From NCBI GenBank assembly GCA_964035545.1, contig OZ037770.1, positions 3,951,662 through 4,011,661 of the forward strand: DNA of 60,000 nt, in the 5' to 3' direction. Origin of the DNA: Bugula neritina. Taxonomy: Eukaryota; Bryozoa; Gymnolaemata; Cheilostomatida; Bugulidae. The notes under the pieces were generated by a model. The model worked only from the letters and a program-made list of their open reading frames with translations. It ran no database searches and had not been told where the DNA came from. Shown piece by piece: positions 14,651-27,241 of this stretch; within the stretch, counting starts at the first letter, position 1; every line of letters begins with the position of its first letter. Made by a program: the position numbers and the translations under genes.

Positions 14651-16639
14651 GTGTTCCCATATACAGAATTACAGAAGCATGTTTTAATCAATGTTGTTTT
14701 CTGATTTTTGAGTAAAATACACCACATGTGTGTTACAAATTGAAACAAAAGTCTTACCAGCCTCTTTAGTCTTTGTCCATATTGTTGAGTTTGACTGGAA
14801 CTGGAATTCAGAAATGACGACTTGTTACCTCCCAGCGAGGTGTGATTGAGATGTGACCAGCTGCTGAGCGGTGAAGATAATGATTGGTTGTTGAGACCAA
14901 CTGGTCATAGAGACATGCTTTACCCTCGTGATTCTTATCTCTGCTAGTCAATATGTCAATTAACCTCTTGTTTGTTTGAAGGCTCTATCACTGTGAGAAA
15001 CCGGTGGTGCAGTGTTTGCCCATAGCTTATTGGCACTTATATCGGCTATTGAAAAGTAATATTTGAGTGTTATCAATGATCGCTCATATTAATAACTAAT
15101 AAACTAGTTAGTAATAGTTGCTATGAAGTCTTTTATTAACTTATTGTAAGTTCAAACTGACATTCAACAAGTTACCAAACATAAACTGATATGCGACCTC
15201 TACAAGAGCAGTGAGAATAATATAAACACTTAAGATGACTATAGACTGCACTTGCATTTAGCCTGCAATCTAACAACTTCATTATCAAAAATTAGGATGT
15301 CCAGATTGTTGTTTAAGTACACAAGTTTATAAAATGTGGCCTAATAACTTATATCATCTGGAGACTATATAGCAGTGAAACACAAATTAGTAATAATTGC
15401 TATAACAGACTGGAACCATTCATTCTATCATTATATGTTATAGTCATGAACCTAACTGTTTGGATAAATATTGTAAGCATATTGCTAATAGTTAGATGTT
15501 AGATGTAATTGGTTAATTCACTGCTGATGACATAATAAGAAGAAGAATCATGACTGCTAAACCCTCAAAATTGTACCCGTGGAATGAAGCTTGTTTTCAA
15601 ATAATTAGGCCAGTTTTCTATCACCCACATTTAATTAGCACTACCATCCTTCACTTCATGCAAACAATATTATGATCAATAAAATTCAATTAAAATGTAC
15701 AACAAAGTTAATGAAAAATATGTACAAGTATAGTAATCTAGAGAGAATTTTGCAAATTTGCTCAATCGTGTCAGCCTATTTAATTTTGTTGTCATATCGC
15801 AGTGTTAAGTTTTCAATTAGAATTTTGTTTGAAATTAAGCACCACTGCTTCTTCCTCTTGGTTAATGGCAATGCCGAGTGATTGTTGTTATACAAAATAT
15901 GGGCCAATTAGAAACATGTACCAATTCCACCATGAACCATGCAGTCATAGTGTGCAAATTCAGCTGCAAATTACACCTCATCCTCTTACATAAATTGTTT
16001 ATTTGAAGCTTTTTGTAAACTGTTGTTCAAAAGTTCCAAACTTCAAGTTACAAAGTACAAGTACATAAAGTGACTATATATTAGCTATTATTGTATAAAT
16101 ACAGAATCCTATATTTTTGCTGTCTGTATCTACATGCTTTCACTGCTCTGCATGTATGTGTACAGCCTTGAAGTTTACCTATAAGCAATTAATATTTTAG
16201 TAGAAGTAGATGCAATGTTTTATTACTTGGGTTCTGATAAAATGATGCCTGTGGTTCAGTGTAATTTTCTGCACTTGTGTTTGTAAGACTTCTAGGAACT
16301 TTCTATAATATTTTGACTGTAGAAACAATTATTGCTATAAACTCTTTAGAGTCTTACAGAAAACAAAATATAATGTGTCAGCAGTACCAGTAGTTAGTGT
16401 AACCTATGAGAAGAATTAGCCTTTGCCATGCATAGCAGAAAAAATACAGTGCCTGATCAATATTGTTGTCAAAGTATGGACCAAATTATTAAATAATCTT
16501 CAAACACAAAGCTGAGTGCTAGCAATGTTTGTCTATAACATAAATATGTAATAAACTAATAGTTGCTATGAGTATATTGTGATGGATTTTAGTAGTGCAA
16601 TTATTATTGTATTAATCGAAAAGGTGCACTCTATATGGT

Positions 16640-16880
16640 TTATTATATTGTGAGTTCGACCCTGTCGGATTGTAGCTATGGACAGCAGTGGCACCACTAG
16701 TAACCACCAATCAGGACAGTCACACTAATTATTAGCAGGTGGAGCTAGCTACTCGTAGTTGCAGTGCGCTGATTATGTAGGCAGTAAATAACCTTCTTGT
16801 ATTTGTGTAAATAATAAAGTTATCTTAGTGTAAACAACCTGGTGCAGTGGCTTTGTCTAAGTAGACCCACACATAATAAT
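16640..16880 (+). repeat. Possible solo LTR or LTR-derived fragment
   Basis: Richer in GC than its surroundings. It contains an AATAAA-type signal ('taataaagtt'), then 'ctggtgcagtgg' and 'agacccacaca'. The block at 27,480-27,720 has the same order (aataataaaag, then agacccacgca). Clear TG...CA ends and a target duplication were not established. Confidence 0.3.
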
Positions 16881-18157
16881 AGTGAACTGGCAAAATTCAC
16901 TACAATATTTGCTAACCTATTATAAAATTTAAGTGACACTTAGCTGGCTTCTACTTGTGTACTGATATGCTATATTCATGTAAATAATATTCCTATAATA
17001 TACTATGAATACCTAATTATAACCAGAGTCATTTCAAAAATTTAAACCCACACTCAAACACAAATTTAAAAAGAAAAAAATTTGAAAATTTAGCCCATTC
17101 ACATTTTTACTGAACCTTGAAACATTAAAGCGATTTTGAACAAGAATTGTCCCTATTAACTTTTTTCATCTTGATTATAGAAGTAGAACACGCTGTAATA
17201 AGAATTGGCAACATACCTTGACTAGTAGTAGCACTGAGCTATGAGTGACTAAGTGGGATGTTTGTATATATGCATTGTTGTTTGAACTCTGATTTAGTCC
17301 TGAAATAATGCTCTGAGTCACCTCCAGCTTGGTGCTGCTTCTAGTATCCTTGACCGAATAATTTAGCTAACAACTATAGTAAATAGCTGTTCAATTTTAT
17401 TGGCTTAAGCTTCCAAAGCCTAGAATTTGGCTGTTGGTCAATAAACTTCAAGACGTAGGTACAACTTATAAATTTAGACTTTAAATAGTTAGTATTTAGG
17501 CTCCATAAAAGGTGCACAGATATTTTGTATTAGTTAGCAAATATCATGTGATCCTATTGTCAGATCAGAAAATGCATAGTGTTTTGTATTATGCAGAGTA
17601 GATACTGCACATTAATGTAATTCATTTACAGAGAATAATATGCTGGTAGTGATTATAGTATAGTCAACAATTTGAGTAGGCTATGAATGGTAAATAATTT
17701 ACCAAGTAAATGTAACCTGATATAGTGGTGGTAAACTATAATTTAGTTCCTAGAAAGTCAGTTCTTGGAAAATATGCTATTCTTGAAACTGTAAATAATT
17801 GTAGATGTATATAGGGCTTTCCTCCTTTTTATATGTTTGACTCTTACTTCTGTATTTCACAAGTTATACCTTTAAAGGATTGCTCAATCTTAGTTTATTA
17901 CAATCACATTATAATTATGAACTATAATCTAATGTGTATGCAAACAATTGTGACTTTGCAAAGGGATATGTGCCTAGAAACAGCTTTTGAAAATTTCAAT
18001 TTTGAGGAAGGTAAATTTTCAGCCATGAAAAAGAATAGCCTAATACGTGACGTGTGAACGCCAGTAACTATGCTGCACGTGCTAACTATAACGCTAGTAT
18101 TCAAGGTTGCTGAGCACAACATCAACCAATAACGCTCAAGCAGTTACAGCGAGCTAT

Positions 18158-18245
18158 ATAGGTCAGATTTGGTGTGCCCGTAATATTGCACAATCTGACC
18201 TAGTTTAGATCAATCGCAGGCATTCATCCTAAAGAATGCCTGTTT
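18158..18245. other. Two adjacent perfect stem-loops
   Basis: The first pairs 'ggtcagatt' with 'aatctgacc' across about 22 nt (near 18,160-18,200). The second pairs 'caggcattc' with 'gaatgcctg' across an 8-nt loop (near 18,214-18,242) and is followed by a T run. No gene is known here. It could be a small structured RNA, a transposon end or chance. Confidence 0.45.
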
Positions 18246-19439
18246 TTGCATTGGTTTTTTTCTAATGTTTACAAGCAAAATGTGGCCTAATGTTATCACA
18301 TACATGTTATTTAAAATGTCAAAAAACTATAGATTGAGATAATTCACATTTGCACTTCTATAAATATACAAAATACGAGCTGAAAGATCACATCTCACAG
18401 TTATATTTCTATAGTTATTCATTTGTACAGTCGCGTGACCAGCAGGAATGCTGGCGCTGTTACGTCACATTTCCCAGCTCATTTCAAAATCCGCGTTTTG
18501 GCTGTTACCAATCTACACCCTCAACTTCAACTAACTTTTTCTACCTTTGGTCAAATGCTTTTTGTCAATGCATGCTTAGAAAAACACAATATTATGTGTG
18601 TTTGACCTAAATGGCCATTTATTAGGCAAGATAGAGCAATCCTTTAAGATATTCCAACTTGCTGAATTATGGTTGCCGTTGGTGCTGAGGCTTGCCTGCT
18701 TCCTTGAAACTTTCAGTGAGATGACTGCTGTGACAGGTTGAAGTAACTATAAATTATTATTATATCTATTCCGTCACGGTATGTAGACTACACTGTATAT
18801 CTACAAAATTCAAGAAATAATGTTGAATACATATTCTGAAAGCAATGGACTTGAAACTTGAAGTACAGCTGAAATTGAAATATGCAAATGAGCTAAGCGT
18901 CATGACACTACATGGAAATTGTTTCAAACATTATTATACTAAACGTATGATTTACAGCGCTTTGAATAATGCAAATTTTATATGCTTAGTAATATGGTAT
19001 TATACCAGTAGTTGTGGTATAGGGACAATTTCACATACATGTTTTGTTCACGTGTTGGGATTTGTAAAATTTTAACCTCATCTTACATGAACATTAATTG
19101 GTAAACAAACATGAATAAAACTGGGACGTATATGATTATTCAATCATATTAACATATAGATGACATTTAACGTTAATTATATACTTGATGAATTATACAG
19201 ATTTGATATGGCCTGGTGTTTACTTCACCTATAGAGCCTAATGCCCACAGAGTCAACACGTGAACAACAACTAGCACATATTATTATATATATATTATAA
19301 TCTTATTATAAAACATATATTCCAGAATATGAGTCATGGTAGAAATGATGCTGGTATAACTTATAATCCCTAAAGATCTTTATATGGTCAAAGTCAAGAA
19401 ATTCTCATCAACAACTCCTTTCCTATTACATTTTTTCAA

Positions 19440-19720
19440 ACTGAAAGCTGCGGGCCAACCAGCAGCTTACTTGGTTGATCAACCTCAGAAATCCAAAACA
19501 ACCCGACTATAAAAGGCAGCTCAGAAGCAGCAACAGCATTTCGACGATCAGAGGAGCATTCGATGATAAGAGGAGCGGTCAACGATCAGAAAAGCCGTTA
19601 ATGGCTCGAAGGAGTCACAGTGTGTTTGGTTTTGTGTGAAATAATTTAGAACATATTTAACTGAATTAAATCTAATCAATTTCGGACTGAGAAGTTCCAT
19701 TGTAAGTAACTTGATTTATT
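19440..19720 (+). promoter_or_regulatory. Candidate Pol II promoter and first exon, possibly an LTR
   Basis: A consensus TATA box (TATAAAAG at 19,508-19,515) is followed about 30 bp later by 'caacagcattt', a plausible start. A locally GC-richer exon-like stretch has short repeats of the type 'cgatcagaggagc', and a good splice donor follows (GTAAGT from 19,702). No coding exon downstream on the plus strand could be recognised, and the GPCR at 21 kb is on the opposite strand. An LTR promoter is an equal alternative. Confidence 0.35.
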
Positions 19721-20938
19721 TTTCTTGTGATGTACTAATTTTATTTATGGTTTGTTTTATCACTATATAACTTGTACTTGTGAATTGAAAATCTACTTTG
19801 AAGTCGCATAAATTACATTTGAAGGAATATTGTTGACATTAGGAATTTATTGAGTTACATAGGTTGTTTGAGGAAACTGTCTTGGAATTGTTTGATCTTT
19901 TAAGTTACACCAAATTTATGTTTAACAGGCTTATCAATTTTTGTCGCCAGTATATTATACGCAGCGGGATTTCAAAGGGTCGCTAGAATATACACATATA
20001 TATATTTGTTTTATTTCTTTTGGGTTTGGTTATTATAATAATTTTTCTTGTCTTATAATTTTGTTTCCATATTATTATCAAATAGATATTTTAAAACGCA
20101 TGCAAAATCCATAGTTTTGTTCATTTCCGGAGAGGCAGGCCCTAAATTTGTCTCACGAAATTTATAACCTGAGTGCTACCATTACACAATAACACATAGA
20201 ACCACACATATTGTTTATACATAATTAATATTGCCAAACCAAACCATTAATAAACATTTGTCGAGTGGAGATAATTTATATATTTTATTCTGCAGTTATT
20301 GGATTGCAGACACTAATTTCAAAGCAAAATTATTCAAGTAATATCTAATTGTTAATTGTCTCCCCTTGAATCAATTATCAAAGCGAAAAGTTATTTTCAT
20401 TCAAGTAATAAATATAAATATACAGATATTTCAATAAGTTTATAAATTATTAAATATTATTAAAGTTATTGTATTATTATTATATTATTATATTATTTTC
20501 GTTCGACACTATAAATAGTTCTTTAACAGTTTCTTAAAAAGTTGAACTGAGTAAAACTTTTAAAAAATATATATATCTCTTTGAATTTGCTAAAATTTGT
20601 TTCTGTTAGTTTATTGCCTCTGTTAACAAGCAATAAATAGTTGCTGATAATCACTATGGGACTTCTTATGAATTATATGATGATATAATGTAGCCCTTGA
20701 CAACTGTTTACTATAACTTATATCACATCACTTCATAATATAATACTAACGATAGCTATGGGCAAATTTGGTTTAGTATTACCAAACTATACAAGTACAA
20801 GCTTGCTTAAAACATTCAAACAGCATTAGCTATTATAGACATTAAATATATTATATATAGGTATATATTATAATTTATAAGACAAATTGTTTTACAAGTA
20901 GACAGCAAAAGTTTAGCCTAAATAGATTAATTGTTGAA
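19720..20938. other. Intergenic, very AT-rich
   Basis: No coding or structured feature found. It is the 3' flank of the minus-strand GPCR. Plus-strand 'tttatt' strings (AATAAA on the minus strand) are common here, so polyadenylation sites cannot be singled out. Confidence 0.5.
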
Positions 20939-21928
20939 CTAATTAGTGTCTACCGGTCGAACTACTCTGTGAGCGCAAGTAGGTCTTCTTAAAATACGTT
21001 TTACATGGTTAAAATAATTTGGATGAAAATAAATAAACATAAAAATGTTCTCAACACCATACATTGAAAGCAAAAGTTGAACTGCTGTTTCTACAGCAAT
21101 GATAGTTGATGTGGATAAAAATTTAACGCTATGACAAATCAGAATTATAATAACAAACAAGAGGTTTACTTGGTAAACTATGAAACACCAAATAATATAT
21201 TTACTGGCCGATATAATAAGTTTATCTTCAGACAAATTTCTTTGGGTCATTATTTTCAATTCTTTCCATGCTTTGACAAGCATTGCTGATATTATTTGCG
21301 AGAGAATGATATTTTGAATTCCAAATGAAATATACACTACATAGTATTCTAGAGTTTTAGGCACCATTTGAGTTGCCAGGGGTGTCCAGCAAAACTTTAT
21401 TTCTGGTATCATGATATGTGCAAGTGAGCTCGGCAATCCTAAGAAATATATCAGTACTGATACAGACTTTATATTTCTTACAAAGAAGTGTGTGCTATAC
21501 TCGTATGGCTTACGCACTCCAATATACTTCTCAAAGCTTGAAACGAAAAATGCCAAGAATCTGAGACAAGCCGCAAATCCTATTGCTGCTAGTGCAAGCT
21601 TTGACATCCAATAACTTGTTGGTCTAGGAAGCTGTAAAATAGCTTCTCTGGTCTTACAATTGTAAAATGCAATACTTAAAATGCTGTATAAAACATCAGA
21701 GACACCTAAGTTCATCAGAATCCAAAAGTAGTTGGCTTTAATCTCTTTTATCTGAGATAGTACAAGGAGATGCAGAATGTTGATTATTATGGATAGGCAG
21801 TTTACCCCATCCACAATCTTCCCAAATGAGTCGTAGCATTGACTAGTGTCATTGTAACAGGGTAATATTTCTGTATGCGACAAACTGTAGTTTTCCATAG
21901 TCATAAATATAACTGATTTGACACGCAT
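20939..21928 (-). CDS. Class A (rhodopsin-like) orphan GPCR, intronless
   Basis: An uninterrupted 329-residue frame with seven hydrophobic segments. The short N-terminus has N-glycosylation sequons at N13 and N26. TM1 is about 39-60. TM2, about 66-88, has 'NLGVSDVL', the family N-L-x3-D motif with D78 as sodium-site Asp. TM3 ends in F-E-K-Y (E133) where most relatives have D/E-R-Y. TM4 to TM6 follow at about 155-175, 195-222 and 243-270. TM7 ends in 'ENIFMFIYFHPNYF', lacking NPxxY, and then has a basic helix-8-like tail 'NHVKRILRR'. The ligand is unknown; peptide or orphan lineage-specific families are the nearest fit. Start choice: first ATG at 21,928; M9 or M11 are alternatives. It lies alone, 3 kb from the end of the ROCO-caspase gene. 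Confidence 0.85.
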   Translation of the reverse strand: MRVKSVIFMTMENYSLSHTEILPCYNDTSQCYDSFGKIVDGVNCLSIIINILHLLVLSQIKEIKANYFWILMNLGVSDVLYSILSIAFYNCKTREAILQLPRPTSYWMSKLALAAIGFAACLRFLAFFVSSFEKYIGVRKPYEYSTHFFVRNIKSVSVLIYFLGLPSSLAHIMIPEIKFCWTPLATQMVPKTLEYYVVYISFGIQNIILSQIISAMLVKAWKELKIMTQRNLSEDKLIISASKYIIWCFIVYQVNLLFVIIILICHSVKFLSTSTIIAVETAVQLLLSMYGVENIFMFIYFHPNYFNHVKRILRRPTCAHRVVRPVDTN

Positions 21929-22245
21929 AAGTGTCTACGTTGTTGGGAATCCTATACTACCCATGAACAGGGTAGAGCAGAGATAGGGGAGGTGAGGAGT
22001 ATTTTATTGGATTTACATGGTTAGGAATGTCTTTGTCTTCAGATGTAAATATATCACTTGTTTTGTCTTTTGCCTTTTCTTGTTTCTGTAAGTAAAATAC
22101 GAAGGTTTACCACTTAAGGAAAAACTGTATGACATGTTCAGATGTAAAATGTGTTTAGTGATGTACCTGCATGCATCAATGTATTACTGAGACTTTCACT
22201 TCATGCAGTTTCAGTCAGTTGCATATGGCTATCGTTTATATAATA
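21929..22245. other. Upstream flank of the GPCR
   Basis: No repeat or exon recognised. It would contain the 5' UTR and promoter of the minus-strand GPCR. No clear TATA box in the expected orientation was seen. Confidence 0.4.
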
Positions 22246-22246
22246 T

Positions 22247-22608
<362 letters not shown>

Positions 22609-22926
22609 TATATGTATAATACATATATGTATTATACAGGCAGATACATGCATCTAGATATATACATTATATTATAAAATGACAACACTAATGTTGCCTT
22701 TACTTTTACATATAGTATGCTAAGAAAACCAATTTTTTTTATTATTTATATAGGCAGGGTGCATGGCCTCATTTATATAATGTGTTTCCATTTCTATGAA
22801 AACACTATAAATCATAAGAGAGCAGATGTTTATATCTTGTCAGTAATCAGTGGCGAACATACAGTTCAATCACTGAAAGTCATAATGATGATATAAAAGG
22901 TTTTGTCAATAAATTGCAACTGCAGT

Positions 22927-23338
<412 letters not shown>

Positions 23339-23339
23339 A

Positions 23340-25076
23340 TTGCTAACCGAGCTATAGTCTCTTGGAACCTAATTTTATAATAGCTAATTCCATTCTATAA
23401 TATATTGTCACCATTTCTGTTGCAGGTATTTGTACATGCATGGAGGTTGTTGGGGGGGGGGGTATACTACCCACAGCCACTAGAGTGTTACTGGTGGTGC
23501 AAATCAATTTAGGTGTGGGTGCTTATAAATAAACAGATCGTACATACCTCTATCATTGGCACAACTTTCATGTGAGTTTAAATATAAAAAGAAGAACTTT
23601 ACTAGACTGGGCGACGAGCAGCTGACACATCTATGTAGTAAATAAAAATCCCAATTGTTTTTTTGCAAGTGACTATACTGAGCAGGCGCTCTTTCATAGC
23701 CGTGACACATTTTTCATGAATTTTTGAGAGTCTTCAAGTCATAATTTTTTTTTGTATTCCAGCCTTTTATGACATATATTGTCATCATGCAAGTATACTT
23801 TTGATCTTGAATTGGGTAATCAGTTTTATATTCAACATGTTATATGTTTTATATAAAATGTAAATAAACAAAAGACAGTAAAATAAAACATAATTGTTAA
23901 AATAAAACTGTAGCAAAGTGCAGTAAATCTACAAAAACGACAAAATAGCTTTGCTTGCTATAAGCATTATTGTTTAAACAATTTCCTGTTACATATATTA
24001 TAATAAGCCTTTGTAGTCTACATGAATGCTAGACAAGCTATATTTGCTGTTATCAAAGTGTCAGAAATAAACATCTTTGGCTTTATATGTTGGCTGGTTA
24101 ATGTAGTAGTTCAGTTATTCTGTTTAGAGTACACAAGTTTGTTTTTTATAGGAAGTAAAACCATTTCCTTCTGCATTACACAGTAGTTATATAATATTTT
24201 TTTACACTGGTACTATATTTTACTGCTTCCAGTCCTTTTAGTTACAAAAGACTCCTTTTGCCCGACAAGTACTTCAAAAATATTCTATAAATAATTACAT
24301 ACTTGTTTTGTAATGCTATGTATAAAACTAGAAGTTGTTTTGCACATTCTATTGCAATATTTTGGTACTTTATTAGCCTGCTTGAGAGATGAATAACTTG
24401 CAGATGTACATAAATAAAATTTGACAGATTTTATAATTGATATTTTTAGATTATGAACTTATTATTTTAGTCACAGGTTACTGAAGTTTGATTTTAACAT
24501 GCCAATTGGAAATATTATACAAGCAAACGTCAGCTGTTATTTTTAGATTATGGATTGATTATTGCAGTCACTAAGTACTGAAGTTAAATTTTAAAAAACC
24601 CTGAAAACCATATAAAAGCAAACATTTTAACATAATATATTTGAATAAAATTTATTGATAAAATATGAAGAGGAAACTTTGATATACTAGCAAACTAATT
24701 GATATAATAATATTGATAACATGGCAGTTAGAACATGTGCTTGAGACTTAACCTAGTCAGAACTTAGTGTCACATCAAAGTAGAAAGAATAATAAACTTG
24801 GCTAAATAAGAGGAGTGATATAAGTAGGGGTTGTTAGTGTTTAAAAAGTCAGAAAATCAACTGTTACAATATATTGATAATAAATATTATAACCTAACAT
24901 TCTATATACTGTAGGTATAATTAAAATATAGTAGTTAAAAACCTATGCTAGATAATATACGGCTGTCAAGTAATAGTAAACAAGTCACACAGACTCACTC
25001 TTATATGTTTGGAGTCAAGAATCCTAAATAGTTAAATAATGCTTTGTGTAGCTTCAAATAGGAGTTATGTACTGAG
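23340..25076. other. Intergenic, downstream of the ROCO-caspase gene
   Basis: AT-rich with no exon recognised. It includes a G run near 23,450 and a two-copy direct repeat of about 95 bp (24,443-24,527 and 24,540-24,626, sharing 'tttttagattatg' and 'tactgaagtt'). The 3' UTR of the minus-strand gene should lie in its right-hand part. Confidence 0.5.
24443..24626. repeat. Tandem duplication of about 95 bp
   Basis: Two adjacent units share 'tttttagattatg', 'agtcac', 'tactgaagtt' and a closing 'aagcaaac', with substitutions. No coding content. Confidence 0.6.
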
Positions 25077-27241
25077 TTAGGGGTTGTCCTTTCTGTTAAA
25101 CCCATCGAAGCCAGGAAAAAGGTAAAGTCTTTTACCATAAGGAAGAGTATTCCAGATTACAATCAAATTTCTGTTTCTCTCTGAATCTTCATCTGCATAG
25201 AGTTTCTTCACTAGTTTAGTCTGTACCTGTAGAGTAAGTAATGACTAGTAAGATTGTTTATCAATTCACTGTTATAGCTGAGCCAAGATGTAAATATTGT
25301 ATCCTACTTGTAACAAATATGAACAGCAAACACTTTGGGAATTGTCTACCACCGTCTTATCATATAGCATATAGCAGTACAGTGGCACTAGTTATTAGCA
25401 AACTACAAGAACATATATTGACAAGGAAAAGAAACTATAGAGCTAAAGAAATTGTAAGAACAAAAGCTACTAGTTAAACTAGAGAAAACTAGGAATGACG
25501 TTCTGTTACTAAAAATAGTAGATATCTTTTTTCAAAGGATAAAAGAGTTCCAACATAAAAATGGACAAAATGATATGATGAGAAATCATATTTTAATTTC
25601 TTAAATAAAATTGAAATATCAAAAAAGTTTGTGATTTTTAAACTCACATGCTGAAAGAGAGTGTAGAGATTACGGTGACAGGCATGTTTGTAGATTGAAG
25701 ATACTAGAGCTCTAATCATGGGAGATCCATACTCAGGATGTCTCTTTGATGCTAAAATAAAATTGAATGCAGTCAAAATACAGGTCAAGATAGACCAACT
25801 CTAACACGTTTTAGTTTTAGTGGAACATAAAATTTTTAATCTCAAGTTTCTGGAAAATACTATCCTCATTTTGATGCTGCAATAAAAGTATATGTAGCTC
25901 AAATTATGGTGTAGCCAGAGCAAGTTTAATTTTTTTTATTGCTGTTTAGTTTTTAGCATTAGCAAGCAATATGGCTAGTACACGGAAAAGCTTACATAAC
26001 ATGGTCAAATTAACTTTAGGAAACAAACTTTTAGATTGACAAAAACTAAAGCTGCGCACACTTATCACACTAATGAATAACTGTCTCCTGCTATACTTAC
26101 AGCAGACGTTACTCTTCAGAACAAGAAGATCATCTATATCCCGTACAGTTCTACACTCTTCTATTCTAGGTTCTGGTGGTGAGACTGGTCTACTGGGTCT
26201 TATTATACTGGGTGTTTCAGGATATACAATATCATCATTAGCTTCAAAATGTGTAGAAGAGACAGCTTCAGTTTCTTCTTCTTGAGCTGCTGCAAGACCT
26301 GATCTCTCTGGATTCGCATCAATGTCTGCTGCAAAACAAACATTACAAATATCTTAACTGTGTGAGCTAAACAATCTCGAGACACCCAGTTGCTCAAGCA
26401 TCAAAACTGTGAATCAAGTTAAACTGCATGTTGATTAGATGAATAGTCTCTGACAGAAAGTCTTCACTAGTTTAACCATTGAACTAAAAGTTCCAGTTTT
26501 TACCACAAAACAACTACCTCCACTGCTGGCTTCCAGGATGACAACTTTAGGTTTTCTCTTCATTCTATCGAAATACAAAGGAGTGAGTAAATCACACAGG
26601 TCAGTGAGGTTGACCTTCTTTAGGTCAGTTCCATAGATGCAGTTTTCTTCCCCACCATGAGTCATGACAACCAGTATATGACATCCCAAGTCTTTGTGTG
26701 TTTCTTTTTTCACCTCAGTCTTTACAGTAGACAGCATTTCCTACAAATTTGAAAATATATGTATATAACTAATGGTGTAAATTCACTTCATTTTAAGTTG
26801 GTAAATGACTGCTATTATAGATTTATGCAATGCAAACAAAAAGCTGTCTCATCTACCTATCAAAAGACCAAACAGTGAACCAAAATCAACAAGCCCTCGA
26901 AATTTTAATGCAGCTTTAGAAAAATTCTAAAAACAATAAGAAAAACATAATTTAGTGAATGTAAAAGACAAATTTTATTTTGTTAAAACATTTTACAGTC
27001 TTCAAAAATATTTGATAAAAGAACAAAAAGACATTATATATAAAAATCTACTTTCACCATAATAACATACCTCTGCTGTCAGGTCTGTCTGTGTCTCAAC
27101 ATCAAATTTGAGAGATTTCAACATGACAGACATGTTCTCAACATCAGCATCTGAACCTTCCCTGCATAAGTCTGGTCTTTCAACAAAGTTCTTGTTGTTT
27201 ATTATCAGAGCTTTTCCTCTCTCTCTAGTCATACTGAACAC
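25077..27241 (-). CDS. ROCO-caspase exons 10-14: caspase-fold domain, catalytic Cys replaced by Ser
   Basis: Exon 10 has 'RERGKALIINNKNF' and 'REGSDADVENM', the p20 start, including the Arg that lines the S1 pocket. Exon 11 has the catalytic His-Gly (H1096-G1097 in 'VVMTHGGEENCIYGTD') and, in place of QACRG, E-A-S-S-G (Ser at 1,140, codon AGC; Cys would be TGC). Exon 12 is a 76-residue acidic, Pro-rich inter-subunit linker ending 'DIDDLLVLKSNV'. Exon 13 has 'SSKRHPEYGSPMIRAL', the p10 strand with R and G-S. Exon 14 ends 'TLPYGKRLYLFPGF', the usual caspase C-terminus. All elements of the fold are present, so this looks like a maintained pseudocaspase and not a decayed fragment. A Ser nucleophile cannot be fully excluded. 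Confidence 0.85.

Larger units (their letters stand above)
14650..19440. other. Intergenic, no gene recognised
   Basis: Copy 2 ends at the window edge, so it cannot be said whether this stretch is duplicated. Open frames are short and without motifs. It holds a diverged copy of the 12.25-kb module (14,880-14,990), a possible solo LTR (16,640-16,880) and two adjacent perfect hairpins (18,158-18,245). Confidence 0.5.
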
